Part shown: in pieces, positions 33,927 through 42,697 of the stretch
Layout of the letters: every line of letters begins with the position of its first letter
Numbering within the stretch: position 1 is the first letter of the stretch
NCBI GenBank assembly: GCA_938020505.1
Contig: CALIHR010000003.1
Coordinates: forward strand, 1-45,019
Length of the DNA stretch: 45,019 nucleotides
From: an uncultured Actinobaculum sp.
GTDB taxonomy: Bacteria > Actinomycetota > Actinomycetes > Actinomycetales > Actinomycetaceae
Direction: 5' to 3'
Made by a program: the position numbers and the translations under genes
Notes under the pieces: model-generated
Seen by the model: only the letters and a program-made list of their open reading frames with translations
What the model was told of the DNA's origin: nothing
Databases searched by the model: none

Positions 33927-35330
33927 ATGACTGCATACTCTGACGTCCCCATGCTTGTGGGCAGGCTCAAGAAGGCTGCGATCGACGCATACATGCGATC
34001 GTCGTGTGATTCCGCCCTGACGGAGTACGAGGTCCATGACGACTACTACATGGTCAGCACTCTCGTCCCTCAGGGGCCGGCCGCCGCACCCTCCGATTCG
34101 AAGAGGATCACTCGTCCGGGCGACGACGGTCAAGGAGGCGGGCACACTAACGGAGACAGCACCATGAAGTACGTGCATAAGTTCAATGAGATCAGGAGCG
34201 CCATTGACGAAGTTGTAGAGCCTTGGCTTGATCTTCCTGATCCGCAACGTATAAACACGGAGAAAGCGAAGGCTTTTGGCGTTGTTGGGATTCTGGCGGC
34301 CGACATCAACACGCAGGCTGGAGCGCCCGTTGGGGTGGGAGAGCTGCATAAGACATTAGCCAGAGTAAATCAAAAGATCAACGATATGAGCGGGGCTACG
34401 GTCATGTCTTTCGGTATGAACTTTATTGATCCTCTGCAGAGCGCCATCCAAGGTGTGGAGGAAGGAGTCGCATACTGGGGCGCCTGCTTGGCGGCTGAAC
34501 AGAAAATGTTCGAGAGGGCGCGGCATATTGTGCTGACCGCTATTGAAAAGTCCACCGAAGTGTTCAGGGGGGTTGCGGACAACGAATACCAAAAGTTAAA
34601 CATTATCCTTCAAGTTGTTAATGAAGTAGTGGAAGCTTTTGACGCCTTCGTCGAGCCAACGGGCTTCTTAAAAAATGGGTCGACTGTCGTCAAACTCGGT
34701 CTCAAGGGCATGAAGAAGATTACTGAAGAGGATGTCAAGAAGGGTGCCCCGGAAGACTATGACTCGGCGATGAAGGCCTTCAAGAATTCTTTCGAAGCCA
34801 TAACAAATCGTGTGAGGCTCGCGGAAGAGAAAATTCAACAGACTCTTGTTGACAACTATGAAGTGATGGAGATCAACCACGCGAGGGTGGACATGACAAT
34901 GAAAGCACTTTCATCGTCGGAGATCGGCAAGGCGGATAAACTGAAGATCGATATGAATCACATTGACGACATAGTGAACAGGGGGATGCCTAAAGTTTCG
35001 GAGCTCCTCGAGAACGCCGCGAAAAAGACATCAGACGTTTTCTTGTCTGACTGCGTCCGAAGGGACCCCAGAGTGGGCGTGGGGGAATCTGGGCCTTCTA
35101 GGCAATTCGACCAGCTGAAGGTCCTGCTGTATAAACTTGTCGCCGACCTGGCGTGGGAATCAAGGACCGGGACCAAGGATTTCGAACTCGCCATACACTA
35201 CATACAAACACAGGACGGGCAGTCGAAAGCCGCACTCGATTCCTTCAACGAGCAGGTCAATAAAGGGAGCGGGCTCACGCCCTGGGACAAGAGACCCCAC
35301 AATGTGAAAGGAGGGTACTCAATAGCATGA
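33927..35330 (+). CDS. Unrecognised 467-residue helical protein
   Basis: I do not recognise this protein. It is largely predicted helical by eye, with long charged amphipathic segments from about residue 80 to 380 and no signal peptide or membrane segment. Residues about 45-80 are low-complexity (Pro, Gly, Asp). The gene has clearly lower GC than its neighbours; for example 34561-34620 has 24 G/C in 60. It could start at ATG 33927 (GAGGAG very close) or at ATG 34164 (GGAG 8 bases upstream), which removes the poorly ordered N-terminal 79 residues. It shares an ATGA overlap with the membrane-protein gene downstream. A secreted effector of the WXG/LXG kind is possible but no W-x-G motif was found. 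Confidence 0.75.
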   Translation: MTAYSDVPMLVGRLKKAAIDAYMRSSCDSALTEYEVHDDYYMVSTLVPQGPAAAPSDSKRITRPGDDGQGGGHTNGDSTMKYVHKFNEIRSAIDEVVEPWLDLPDPQRINTEKAKAFGVVGILAADINTQAGAPVGVGELHKTLARVNQKINDMSGATVMSFGMNFIDPLQSAIQGVEEGVAYWGACLAAEQKMFERARHIVLTAIEKSTEVFRGVADNEYQKLNIILQVVNEVVEAFDAFVEPTGFLKNGSTVVKLGLKGMKKITEEDVKKGAPEDYDSAMKAFKNSFEAITNRVRLAEEKIQQTLVDNYEVMEINHARVDMTMKALSSSEIGKADKLKIDMNHIDDIVNRGMPKVSELLENAAKKTSDVFLSDCVRRDPRVGVGESGPSRQFDQLKVLLYKLVADLAWESRTGTKDFELAIHYIQTQDGQSKAALDSFNEQVNKGSGLTPWDKRPHNVKGGYSIA

Positions 35331-35812
35331 CCCTCATGACCTTAAAACGGTACGTCATCATCAGAACCTTGATCGTAGCCTTTGCTTTGCTTTGGATGGG
35401 CTGGCTCTACTTCAGCCGTCCTGAAGTTCTTGCAGACGCTGGCGGAGGAAAGTCGTCTTGTCACCCCGTCGCCTGGAGGTACCAAGGCGAGAACTATCCC
35501 TTGTACTCGGGCTTCGACGCATCGGACTCGGAACGGATTCATGATTATTTCGGCAAGTCCGTCGAAGGCCTTAAAAACGAGGAGGAGTACTACCGCAGGG
35601 CTAAAGAAAACATCGAACGTTCCTGCGAGATAGCTCGGTCAGATCGTCGCATGTTCATCAACGTCGCCGCGGTTGTCTCGGTCGGTTTGTTCCTCGCCGT
35701 TCCCAAGCCGAAAAAAGCGGAGCGGCCGGAACAAAACGACTCCGAATCCAAGGGAAACAACTCCGAATCGGCGCCGAATGACTCCGAAAAGCCGAAAACA
35801 CAGGGCGCATAG
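35327..35812 (+). CDS. Small membrane protein of unknown function, paired with the 467-residue protein
   Basis: The 161-residue product has two hydrophobic segments: residues about 10-28 (IIRTLIVAFALLWMGWLYF) and about 109-125 (FINVAAVVSVGLFLAV). Between them lies a ~75-residue domain with two Cys (in SSCHPV and RSCEIA) that would be on the outside if both ends are cytoplasmic. The C-terminus is a Ser/Asn/Glu/Lys-rich repeat (NDSES, NNSES, NDSEK). Its ATG overlaps the upstream stop by 4 bases, with AAAGGAGG about 11 bases upstream. Close coupling suggests a partner or inhibitor of the upstream product. No family was recognised. Confidence 0.75.
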   Translation: MTLMTLKRYVIIRTLIVAFALLWMGWLYFSRPEVLADAGGGKSSCHPVAWRYQGENYPLYSGFDASDSERIHDYFGKSVEGLKNEEEYYRRAKENIERSCEIARSDRRMFINVAAVVSVGLFLAVPKPKKAERPEQNDSESKGNNSESAPNDSEKPKTQGA

Positions 35813-35887
35813 GCGGGTCTCAGCCCGCAGGCGGCAGAGGCCGCAAAGCCGACGTCGGCCCGTCTGAATACGCCGGTCGGCCTTGCG

Positions 35888-35921
35888 CCCCCGGGGCGGG
35901 CAATCCCCCGGGGCAGGCAAC
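35888..35921. repeat. Tandem 17-base duplication
   Basis: CCCCCGGGGCGGGCAAT (35888-35904) and CCCCCGGGGCAGGCAAC (35905-35921), two mismatches, in the 142-base convergent gap between the membrane-protein gene and the methyltransferase. A weak hairpin, GCGGG/CCCGC, lies near 35814-35829. Confidence 0.7.
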
Positions 35922-35954
35922 CCCTCGCGGTTCGCCATGCTCCGCCGAGGCAGG

Positions 35955-36605
35955 TCAGCCCCGTTCGTCCGCTGCGGGCTCTTTGCCGTCGCGAGGCGTT
36001 CTTGCGACGGCGAAGACCCGGAAGCCCTTCGCGGAGCCGATCTTTTCGCAGCCCCACCCTTGGCCGAGCATCCACGAGCGAAGCGAGTCCGCGCCGAGAT
36101 TCCTTTGAATCACGAGGTAGGCCGCGCCGTCGTCGGAAAGCTTTTCGATCCACGTCGCCAACAGTTCGTGAAGCCGCTCTTTGCCGATCCGCACCGGGGG
36201 GTTGGACCAGATAAGCTGGATTTTCCGATCTCCCAAGGCCGCAAGCGCCTCGTCCGGGGCGAGTGCCTTCGGCGAAAAACCGGAACGCGCGGCGTTCTTT
36301 CGGGTCAGCTCGAGCGCACGTTCGTTTACGTCCACCGCCCACACGTCCGCGCCGGCAGCCTTTTCGCACAGGGCGAGCGTCAACGGGCCCCATCCGCATC
36401 CCAGGTCGATCGCGAGATCCCCCGGTCTAAGGTCCGGTTCGGGCGCCTTGCGCAGAAGCACCGCAGTTCCCTTGTCCACATGGCTGGCGGAGAAGACGCC
36501 GCCCGACGTCGTGACCGCATACTCGCGCCCTCGAAGGCTGACGCGCCGCTCAACGGCCGCCTCGTCAGAAGAGGGAGACTGGGAAAAATAATGCTCGTTT
36601 GCCAC
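35955..36605 (-). CDS. RsmC/RlmG-like class I methyltransferase
   Basis: The 216-residue product is a SAM-dependent methyltransferase of the MTS (small methyltransferase) type: motif I LAIDLGCGWGPLTLAL at about 63-78, the acidic end of strand 2 WAVDVNE, and motif IV SNPPVRIGK, the N-P-P-[FYV] motif of N2-guanine and related enzymes. The N-terminus has the HYFS and GVFS elements common to RsmC-like proteins. It is probably an rRNA guanine methyltransferase; the target base cannot be read. GTG start behind a leaderless-type -10, divergent from hflX. Confidence 0.85.
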   Translation of the reverse strand: MANEHYFSQSPSSDEAAVERRVSLRGREYAVTTSGGVFSASHVDKGTAVLLRKAPEPDLRPGDLAIDLGCGWGPLTLALCEKAAGADVWAVDVNERALELTRKNAARSGFSPKALAPDEALAALGDRKIQLIWSNPPVRIGKERLHELLATWIEKLSDDGAAYLVIQRNLGADSLRSWMLGQGWGCEKIGSAKGFRVFAVARTPRDGKEPAADERG

Positions 36606-36611
36606 GCCACA

Positions 36612-36617
36612 AGTTTA
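36612..36617 (-). promoter_or_regulatory. -10-like hexamer, leaderless placement, methyltransferase
   Basis: On the - strand TAAACT (36617-36612) ends 6 bases before the GTG at 36605; no Shine-Dalgarno. Confidence 0.5.
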
Positions 36618-36801
36618 GCCTCCGAACTGGTGAGCCGAGGGCTCGGCGCCGGAGCAGGGGCAGTGGGGCGAGGGCGCGGCGCCGACGTCGGAGCGCAGCC
36701 ATGCGAGCGGGGGACGTCTCGGCGGGGGTCTTCCGCGCTTTCCAGGGCATTCCGCCGCCTTCCGGGGCCTTTCGCGGCCTTCCCACGCGCCGCTTTCATG
36801 G

Positions 36802-36807
36802 GATAAT
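36802..36807 (+). promoter_or_regulatory. -10-like hexamer, leaderless placement, hflX
   Basis: GATAAT ends 8 bases before the ATG at 36816. It is one of the best -10 matches in the window, and there is no Shine-Dalgarno. Confidence 0.5.
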
Positions 36808-36815
36808 GGGCATGT

Positions 36816-38333
36816 ATGAACGAATCAACGAGCGAAGCGGCCGCCTCTGAAGGCGCCGGCTCTTTTGAACCCCGCATCGACCTGCACACCGCCGAAGGCA
36901 CTGCCTTGCAGGCGGTGTCCCACGAGGGCGCAAGCTGGGCCGGCGACGCACTCGAAAGGGAGGAGCGGTCCTCCCTTCAGCGGATCCAGGGCTTGGAAGC
37001 GGGAATTTCGCGCGAAGAGGGCGTCGACGTCGAATACCGGCAGGTTCGCCTCGAGCGGGTCGTCCTCGTCGGCCTGTGGAGCGAGGGCGGCGCGAGCCAG
37101 GCCGAGGATTCCCTGCGGGAGCTCGCCGCGCTGGCGGAGACCGCGGGTTCGAAGGTCCTCGACGGCTTGATCCAGCGGCGCGCGCTCCCGGACCCGGCGA
37201 CGTATCTGGGGTCTGGAAAGGCGCATGAGCTTGCCGATCTCGTCGCGTCCCTCGACGCGGACACAGTGATCGCCGACTCCGAGCTCGCCCCTTCGCAGCG
37301 GCGCGCGCTCGAGGACATCGTCAAGGTCAAGGTCATCGACCGCACGGCGCTCATCCTCGACATTTTCGCCCGCCACGCCAAGTCGCGCGAAGGCAAGGCG
37401 CAAGTCGAGCTCGCACAGCTGGAATATCTGCTGCCGCGCCTGCGCGGATGGGGCGATTCGATGTCCCGCCAGGCCGGAGGCCGCGTGGCCGCCGGAGCGG
37501 GCATCGGCTCGCGAGGCCCCGGAGAGACGCAGCTTGAGCTCGACCGGCGGAGGATTCGCACCCGAATGGCCAAGCTCCGCCGCGACATCAAGCGCATGGG
37601 GCCGGCCAGGCAGCAGCAGCGAGCCGAGCGGCGGCGCACGGCCACGCCGTCGGCCGTCGTCGTCGGATACACAAACGCCGGGAAATCCTCCCTGCTCAAT
37701 CGCTTGACCGGGGCCGGAGTCCTCGTCGAGAACGCCCTTTTCGCCACGCTCGACCCGACCGTGCGACGCACGCAGACGGCCTCCGGGCGGGAATACACCC
37801 TCGTCGACACCGTGGGATTCGTGCGCCAGCTGCCGACCCAGCTCGTCGAGGCATTCCGTTCGACGCTGGAAGAGGCGGGGGAGGCCGATGTGCTCGTCCA
37901 CGTCGTCGACGCCTCTCACCACGATCCTGTCGGCCAAGTCAAAGCCGTGCGAGAGGTGCTCGCCGAGGTGCCGGGAACGCGGGATGCGCGCGAGATCGTC
38001 GTTCTGTCGAAATCCGACCTCGCCGACCCGGTGGACCTGGCCGCTCTGCGCTCGCGCTTTCCCGGCTCGATCGCGGTTTCGTGCCTCACCGGCGAGGGCG
38101 TCGACGAGCTGCGCGCGGCGATTGAGGAGGCCCTTCCGCAGCCGGAGGTCGAGATCGCCGCGGTCGTCCCGTACTCCGCCGGAGCGCTCCTTTCCCGCAT
38201 CCACGACGACGGCGAACTGCTTGCGCCCGTCGAGTACCGGGGCGAGGGCGTCTTCGTGCATGCCAGAGTCTCGGCGGACATCGAAGCGGCCATGCGCCGC
38301 GGCGGGATGCTCAGCCCGGCTGAAATGAAGTGA
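36816..38333 (+). CDS. hflX: GTPase HflX
   Basis: HflX is a GTPase that binds 50S subunits and splits stalled ribosomes under stress. The N-terminal HflX domain has DPATYLGSGKAHELADLV and SELAPSQRRALEDIV-like sequence, then RGPGETQLELDRRRIRTR. The G domain has G1 GYTNAGKSS, ALFATLDPTVRRT, DTVGFVRQLPTQLVEAFRSTLEE, and SKSD. At 505 residues it is full length, with a C-terminal domain after the G domain. Starts at ATG 36816 right after a leaderless-type -10. The helicase gene begins 1 base after its stop. Confidence 0.95.
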   Translation: MNESTSEAAASEGAGSFEPRIDLHTAEGTALQAVSHEGASWAGDALEREERSSLQRIQGLEAGISREEGVDVEYRQVRLERVVLVGLWSEGGASQAEDSLRELAALAETAGSKVLDGLIQRRALPDPATYLGSGKAHELADLVASLDADTVIADSELAPSQRRALEDIVKVKVIDRTALILDIFARHAKSREGKAQVELAQLEYLLPRLRGWGDSMSRQAGGRVAAGAGIGSRGPGETQLELDRRRIRTRMAKLRRDIKRMGPARQQQRAERRRTATPSAVVVGYTNAGKSSLLNRLTGAGVLVENALFATLDPTVRRTQTASGREYTLVDTVGFVRQLPTQLVEAFRSTLEEAGEADVLVHVVDASHHDPVGQVKAVREVLAEVPGTRDAREIVVLSKSDLADPVDLAALRSRFPGSIAVSCLTGEGVDELRAAIEEALPQPEVEIAAVVPYSAGALLSRIHDDGELLAPVEYRGEGVFVHARVSADIEAAMRRGGMLSPAEMK

Positions 38334-38334
38334 C

Positions 38335-40326
38335 GTGGCCGAGCGGGAGGTTCTCGACGCCGTCGTCCGGGCCATGGGCGGAACTCGGCGCGAAGGGCAA
38401 GAGAAAATGGCGGCCGCGGTCGCCGAGGCCTTGGACGGCGGCGGGCATCTGCTCGTGCAGGCGGGAACGGGAACCGGAAAGTCGATCGGATACCTCGCCC
38501 CCGCGATGGAATGGGCCGTCACAACGGACAGCCGCGTGATCGTCTCCACCGCCACGCTTGCGCTGCAACGGCAGATTGTGGCCTTCGACGCGCCGAAAGT
38601 GGCCGAGGCCGTTCGCGAAATACACGGGAGGGCGCCCGAGGTGGCGCTTGTCAAAGGCTGGAGCAACTATGTGTGCCTGCGCAAAGCCGCAGGCGGATAT
38701 CCGGAGGAGGACGCGCTGCTCTCCCGCGCCTCGGGCGAGTACGGCGCGAGCGCCGTCGGCGAGGAAGTGGTGCGCCTGCGCGAATGGGCGATGGCGACCG
38801 ACACGGGAGACCGCGACGACCTCGTCCCCGGGGTCTCCGAGCGGGCGTGGCGGCAAGTCTCCGTCGCCAAACCGGAGTGCATCGGAGTGAAATGCCCGAT
38901 GCGCGGCTCGTGCTTTCCCGTTCTCGCGCGCGAAGCGGCTGAAGAGGCGGACATCGTGGTCACGAACCACTCGATGCTCGGGGTTCAGGCGACGGGAACT
39001 CCCGTGCTCCCGGAAAGCGCGGCCTTCGTCGTCGATGAGGCGCACGAGCTAGCCGACCGCGTCACGGGCCAGCTGACCGCCTCAATTTCCAAAGGCGACG
39101 TCTCCTCGCTCGTCAGGCTGCTCAGGCGCGAGTCGATCCTCGCGACGGAGTTGGAGGGCGCCGGGGACGAAGTGACCGAGGCGCTCGACGAGCTCGACGA
39201 AGGCCGACTGGAGGCCCTGCCCGTCTCGCTTGTGGACGGGCTGTCGAGAATGCTCGGCGAATTGCAGCAGGTCCGCGAGGACGTCAACGATCTGAGCGAC
39301 AAAGACGAGGCTGCGGCGGCGGCGAAGGCCCTTGCTCGCGGGAGGGTCAAGGCCCTCGCGGACGTGGTGGAGCAGCTGCTGTCGGACGGCGTGGGCGAAG
39401 GCGCCCTTGTGCCGTGGGTCGCTCGCGACGGCGAAGGGCGAAGTTCGCTCCACGTCGCGCCCCTCGACGTCTCCTCTGCCTTGGCTGACGTGCTGTTCGA
39501 GGGCAAGGCCGCGATCTTGACGTCCGCGACGCTGGAGGCGGGCGGCAGCTTCCGCCACATCGCCGGCGCCGTCGGTTTCACGTACCCCAGCCAAGGCCCG
39601 TGGGAAGGCATCGACGTCGGCTCGCCCTTCGACCATTCCAAACAGGGGATCCTCTACGCCGCGGCCTCGCTTCCCCCGCCGGGCCGCGAAGGCATTGGCG
39701 AGGCCCAGCTTCGCGAGGTCGCCGAGCTGGTCGAGGCCGCCGGGGGAGGCGCGCTGGGCCTGTTCACCTCGCGCCGGGCCGCTGAGACGGCGGCGGAATA
39801 TGCCCGGGAGCGTCTGGACACGCCGGTTCTTTGCCAGGGCGACGACCAGCTTTCGACGCTCGTGCGGCGCTTCGCCGAGGACGACGCCGCCAGCCTGTTC
39901 GGCACGCTGTCGCTGTGGCAGGGCGTCGACGTTCCGGGCCGCACGTGCAGGCTCGTCCTCATCGACCGCATTCCCTTCCCGCGTCCCAACGACCCGCTGA
40001 CCCAGGCGCGCACCAAGGCGGTGGCAGACGCCGGGGGAAACGGCTTCATGAGCGTGGCGGCGACCCACGCCGCGCTGCTTCTCGCGCAGGGCGCCGGCCG
40101 TCTTCTGCGCCGCACAGACGACCGCGGGGTGGTCGCCATCCTCGATTCGCGGATCGTCACGGCGCGCTACGGCGCCTTTCTCGCGGCCTCGCTTCCGCCG
40201 ATGTGGAGGACGAAAGACCCGCACGTCGCCCGTTCGGCGCTCCGGCGTTTGGCGGCGGCGCCCGATCCGGGGCGCGATTGTGCAGGCGGCATGGACCCAG
40301 CCGTTCAAACTGGCGCGGAGACATAG
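38335..40326 (+). CDS. DinG-type ATP-dependent DNA helicase
   Basis: A 663-residue superfamily 2 (XPD/DinG) helicase. Walker A GTGTGKS is at 44-50, and the DEAH box is in VVDEAHELAD. Four Cys that fit an Fe-S cluster are seen: one in NYVCLRK, then CIGVKCPMRGSC. The C-terminal part has GTLSLWQGVDVPG and DRIPFPRPNDPL, with a final QGAGRLLRR motif VI. DinG proteins unwind R-loops, G4 DNA and forked DNA. GTG start 1 base after the hflX stop implies translational coupling. No LexA box was found upstream of hflX, so SOS control is not indicated here. Confidence 0.92.
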   Translation: MAEREVLDAVVRAMGGTRREGQEKMAAAVAEALDGGGHLLVQAGTGTGKSIGYLAPAMEWAVTTDSRVIVSTATLALQRQIVAFDAPKVAEAVREIHGRAPEVALVKGWSNYVCLRKAAGGYPEEDALLSRASGEYGASAVGEEVVRLREWAMATDTGDRDDLVPGVSERAWRQVSVAKPECIGVKCPMRGSCFPVLAREAAEEADIVVTNHSMLGVQATGTPVLPESAAFVVDEAHELADRVTGQLTASISKGDVSSLVRLLRRESILATELEGAGDEVTEALDELDEGRLEALPVSLVDGLSRMLGELQQVREDVNDLSDKDEAAAAAKALARGRVKALADVVEQLLSDGVGEGALVPWVARDGEGRSSLHVAPLDVSSALADVLFEGKAAILTSATLEAGGSFRHIAGAVGFTYPSQGPWEGIDVGSPFDHSKQGILYAAASLPPPGREGIGEAQLREVAELVEAAGGGALGLFTSRRAAETAAEYARERLDTPVLCQGDDQLSTLVRRFAEDDAASLFGTLSLWQGVDVPGRTCRLVLIDRIPFPRPNDPLTQARTKAVADAGGNGFMSVAATHAALLLAQGAGRLLRRTDDRGVVAILDSRIVTARYGAFLAASLPPMWRTKDPHVARSALRRLAAAPDPGRDCAGGMDPAVQTGAET

Positions 40327-40409
40327 GACGCATTGGCTCCCGCGCGGGCCGTTTTAGCCGTAGGATTTTCATTGGACGGTAGCGAAGTTGCCGCAAACAA
40401 GGAGGAGAC

Positions 40410-41447
40410 GTGACTGACAAGTCCAAGAAGAGCGAAGCCCCCGAAAAGGAAGAGGCTCCCGCTCCCGCCATCGCCCCTGCGATCGACCCGAGGACGGGCG
40501 AGCGCGGCACCAAGGTGGCGATCATAGGCGCCGGGGCCGTAGGCTCCGCCGTCACGTACGCATCGATGATTCAGGGTGTCGCCCGCCATTACGCGATGTT
40601 CGACATCAACGAATCCAGAGTCAAGGCCGAGGCGCTCGACATCGCGCAGGGCAGCCAGTTCGCGCCCGTGTCGACCGTCGAAGGATCGTCCGACATCGCA
40701 GTCATCAAGGATTCCGACGTCGTCGTCATCACCGCGGGCGCCAAGCAGAAGCCGGGCCAGTCCCGCCTCGAGCTCGCGGGCGCGACGATCGACATCATGA
40801 AGTCGATCATTCCCAAGGCCGTTGAGCAGGCGCCCAATGCGATCTATCTCATGGTCGCCAACCCAGTTGACGTCGTCACCTACGCGGGATGGAAACTGTC
40901 CGGGCTCAGCGACGGACGCTTCTTCGGTTCGGGCACGGTGCTTGATTCTTCCCGGCTTCGGTACCTCGTCGCCCTCGCGTGCGGGGTCGCGCCGCAGAAC
41001 GTCCACGCGTACATCGCCGGCGAGCACGGCGATTCTGAAATTCCGCTGTGGAGCTCGGCGATGGTCGGCGCCGTCCCGCTTTTGCAGTGGGGGCAAACGG
41101 TCGACGGCAAGCTGCTCGACGACGGCGTTCGCGAGGCGATCCATCACGACGTCGTGCGCTCGGCCTACAACATCATCGAAGGCAAGGGCGTGACGAACTA
41201 CGCGATCGGAATCTCGGTCGCTTCCATTCTCGGCTCGATCGTCCGCGACGAGCACCGTGTGCTTCCAGTTTCCTCCTACCTGCAGGACTGGCTCGGCATT
41301 TCCGATGTGTGCATGTCGGTTCCCTCGATCGTGGGCCGCGCGGGCGTCGGACGCCGACTCGTCCCGGTGGTCACGCCGAGGGAGTACGACGGTTTGCGGC
41401 GTTCCGCAGACTCGATCCGAGAGGTCGCGCGCCAGTTCGGCTTCTGA
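40410..41447 (+). CDS. ldh: L-lactate dehydrogenase
   Basis: NAD-dependent reduction of pyruvate to L-lactate, the end step of fermentative growth. The 345-residue product has VAIIGAGAVGSAVTYASM (NAD site, residues about 34-51), DVVVITAGAKQKPGQSR (substrate Arg loop), and GEHGDSEIPLWSSA with the catalytic His. There is an unusual ~30-residue Lys/Glu/Pro/Ala-rich N-terminal extension before the fold. GTG start with GGAGGAG 2 bases upstream; TAGGAT at 40361-40366 is a possible -10. A strong terminator follows 200 bases downstream. Confidence 0.94.
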   Translation: MTDKSKKSEAPEKEEAPAPAIAPAIDPRTGERGTKVAIIGAGAVGSAVTYASMIQGVARHYAMFDINESRVKAEALDIAQGSQFAPVSTVEGSSDIAVIKDSDVVVITAGAKQKPGQSRLELAGATIDIMKSIIPKAVEQAPNAIYLMVANPVDVVTYAGWKLSGLSDGRFFGSGTVLDSSRLRYLVALACGVAPQNVHAYIAGEHGDSEIPLWSSAMVGAVPLLQWGQTVDGKLLDDGVREAIHHDVVRSAYNIIEGKGVTNYAIGISVASILGSIVRDEHRVLPVSSYLQDWLGISDVCMSVPSIVGRAGVGRRLVPVVTPREYDGLRRSADSIREVARQFGF

Positions 41448-41650
41448 CGAGGCGGTGACGAGGCAGGCCTTCGGCGTGGCGGCGCGGATGTTCGGCGACG
41501 GCGAGGACGCGCAGTGGAGCGGATGCGCCGCGGCGCATGAACGTTTCGAGGCGTCCGCGCCGAGCGCCTGCAAGCGCCTCTGGTGCCTGCGCCGTGTGAG
41601 CGTTTTGCGCCGCATGTGAGCGTTCGAAACCGCGTCTGACCTCAGATCTG
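41448..41650. other. Gene-free stretch between ldh and its terminator
   Basis: With the next 141 bases this forms a 344-base gap between ldh and lexA. No gene is visible. A TGTGAGCGTT repeat occurs twice near 41595-41624. Confidence 0.5.
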
Positions 41651-41682
41651 AAGCGCGGGCCCGTTTAGGGCCCGCGCTTTTT
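41651..41682. terminator. Strong intrinsic terminator between ldh and lexA
   Basis: A perfect 12-base-pair stem, AAGCGCGGGCCC (41651-41662) and GGGCCCGCGCTT (41668-41679), loop GTTTA, then TTT. It lies between two convergent genes and is symmetric enough to serve both. Confidence 0.9.
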
Positions 41683-41791
41683 GCATGCTGTCGCATGCCG
41701 GGATCGAGTGTGGATTATATGCCTAGGTCGAACGCAGGTCGGCCGTTGCTTTAACGTGCGACCCCCGGGGAGCGAGGGGGCTGACAGGGAG

Positions 41792-42502
41792 TCAGAGCGA
41801 GCGCAACACCGTGACGACGCGCCCGAGAACCTCGGCGTCGTCGGCGGGAATCGGCCTGTACTCGCTGTTGCGTGGAAGCAAAAGAGTGTGGCCGTCCTTG
41901 CGCTGGAGGACCTTGACCGTCGCCTCTCCCTCGATCATGGCTGCGACTATCTCCCCGTTTTCGGCGACGGGCTGCCGACGGATGACCACCCAGTCGCCGT
42001 CGCAGATGGCGGCCTCGACCATGGAGTCGCCCACGACTTTGAGCATGAACAATTCGCCGTCGCCGGTGAGCGACCGAGGCAAGGGGAGGACCTCCTCGAC
42101 CACTTGGTCGGCCAGTATCGGCGATCCCGCAGCGATGCGCCCGACAACCGGAACGTTGACCGACGCGTCGACGTGGAAGTCCTCCGCGGACGTCTTCGGC
42201 TCCTCCGCCGCCGCCCCCCTGGGAATGCCGGCGCTCGTGTAATCGGCGTAAAGCCTGCGGTGGGTGTTCTCCAATCCCAGCTCGGTCAAGAGAATCGTGC
42301 GCGGACGCCTGGGGTCGCGCACGATGTACCCCTTGTCTTCAAGAGCGTCGAGCTGGTATTTGACCGACGACGTCGATGAAAAGCCGCAGCGGTCGGCGAT
42401 TTCGCGAATGGTCGGAGCGTAGCGATTCTTGAGCAGCTCCGAGCGAAGGGCGTTGAGCACTTCCTTCTGACGTTCAGTCAGGGCTGTTCGGCGTCTGACC
42501 AT
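41792..42502 (-). CDS. lexA: SOS repressor LexA
   Basis: LexA represses SOS genes and cleaves itself when bound to the RecA filament. The N-terminal winged helix has LTERQKEVLNALRSELL, APTIREIADRCGFSSTSSVKYQL. The cleavage site Ala-Gly is in GRIAAGSPILA, the catalytic Ser in VVGDSMVEAAICDGD and the Lys in GEATVKVLQR. I chose ATG 42502 because GGAGG lies 5 bases upstream; ATG 42505 and ATG 42526 are also in frame. The 236-residue length is typical for actinobacteria. It is divergent from the LysM gene, and the shared region holds three LexA-box-like sites. Confidence 0.97.
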   Translation of the reverse strand: MVRRRTALTERQKEVLNALRSELLKNRYAPTIREIADRCGFSSTSSVKYQLDALEDKGYIVRDPRRPRTILLTELGLENTHRRLYADYTSAGIPRGAAAEEPKTSAEDFHVDASVNVPVVGRIAAGSPILADQVVEEVLPLPRSLTGDGELFMLKVVGDSMVEAAICDGDWVVIRRQPVAENGEIVAAMIEGEATVKVLQRKDGHTLLLPRNSEYRPIPADDAEVLGRVVTVLRSL

Positions 42503-42587
42503 CATAACCTCCGGTGAAAGCCCCAAAAAAGTGTCGGAGGGGCGCGATTGACTTATGCCGTCAGCCTACCGGCAACGGTACGAAAAG

Positions 42588-42603
42588 GCAAACATTTGTT
42601 CAG
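42588..42603. promoter_or_regulatory. LexA-box-like site proximal to lexA
   Basis: GCAAACATTTGTTCAG matches TCGAAC-N4-GTTCGA at 8 of 12 positions. It is about 86 bases upstream of the lexA start and could serve autorepression. Confidence 0.5.
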
Positions 42604-42625
42604 AGAAAGCGTTCGAGTAACTAAA

Positions 42626-42641
42626 CTGGACAAGTGTTCGA
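42626..42641. promoter_or_regulatory. LexA-box-like site, middle of the divergent region
   Basis: CTGGACAAGTGTTCGA matches at 9 of 12 positions, with a perfect right half-site. Confidence 0.5.
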
Positions 42642-42672
42642 CTATTCGTTATCGTGTAAAAACACATGTTCG

Positions 42673-42688
42673 ATGAACGAAAGTTCGA
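42673..42688. promoter_or_regulatory. LexA box immediately upstream of the LysM gene
   Basis: ATGAACGAAAGTTCGA matches the consensus at 10 of 12 positions with a perfect right half. It ends 9 bases before the LysM ATG, next to its Shine-Dalgarno, so it lies in or at the edge of the transcript and would repress by roadblock or promoter occlusion. Confidence 0.65.
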
Positions 42689-42697
42689 GGTGAAGCT

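Noticed and set aside
41728..41743. A LexA-box-like TCGAACGCAGGTCGGC between ldh and lexA
   Set aside because: Its right half matches only 3 of 6 and it lies between two convergent gene ends, not at a promoter.
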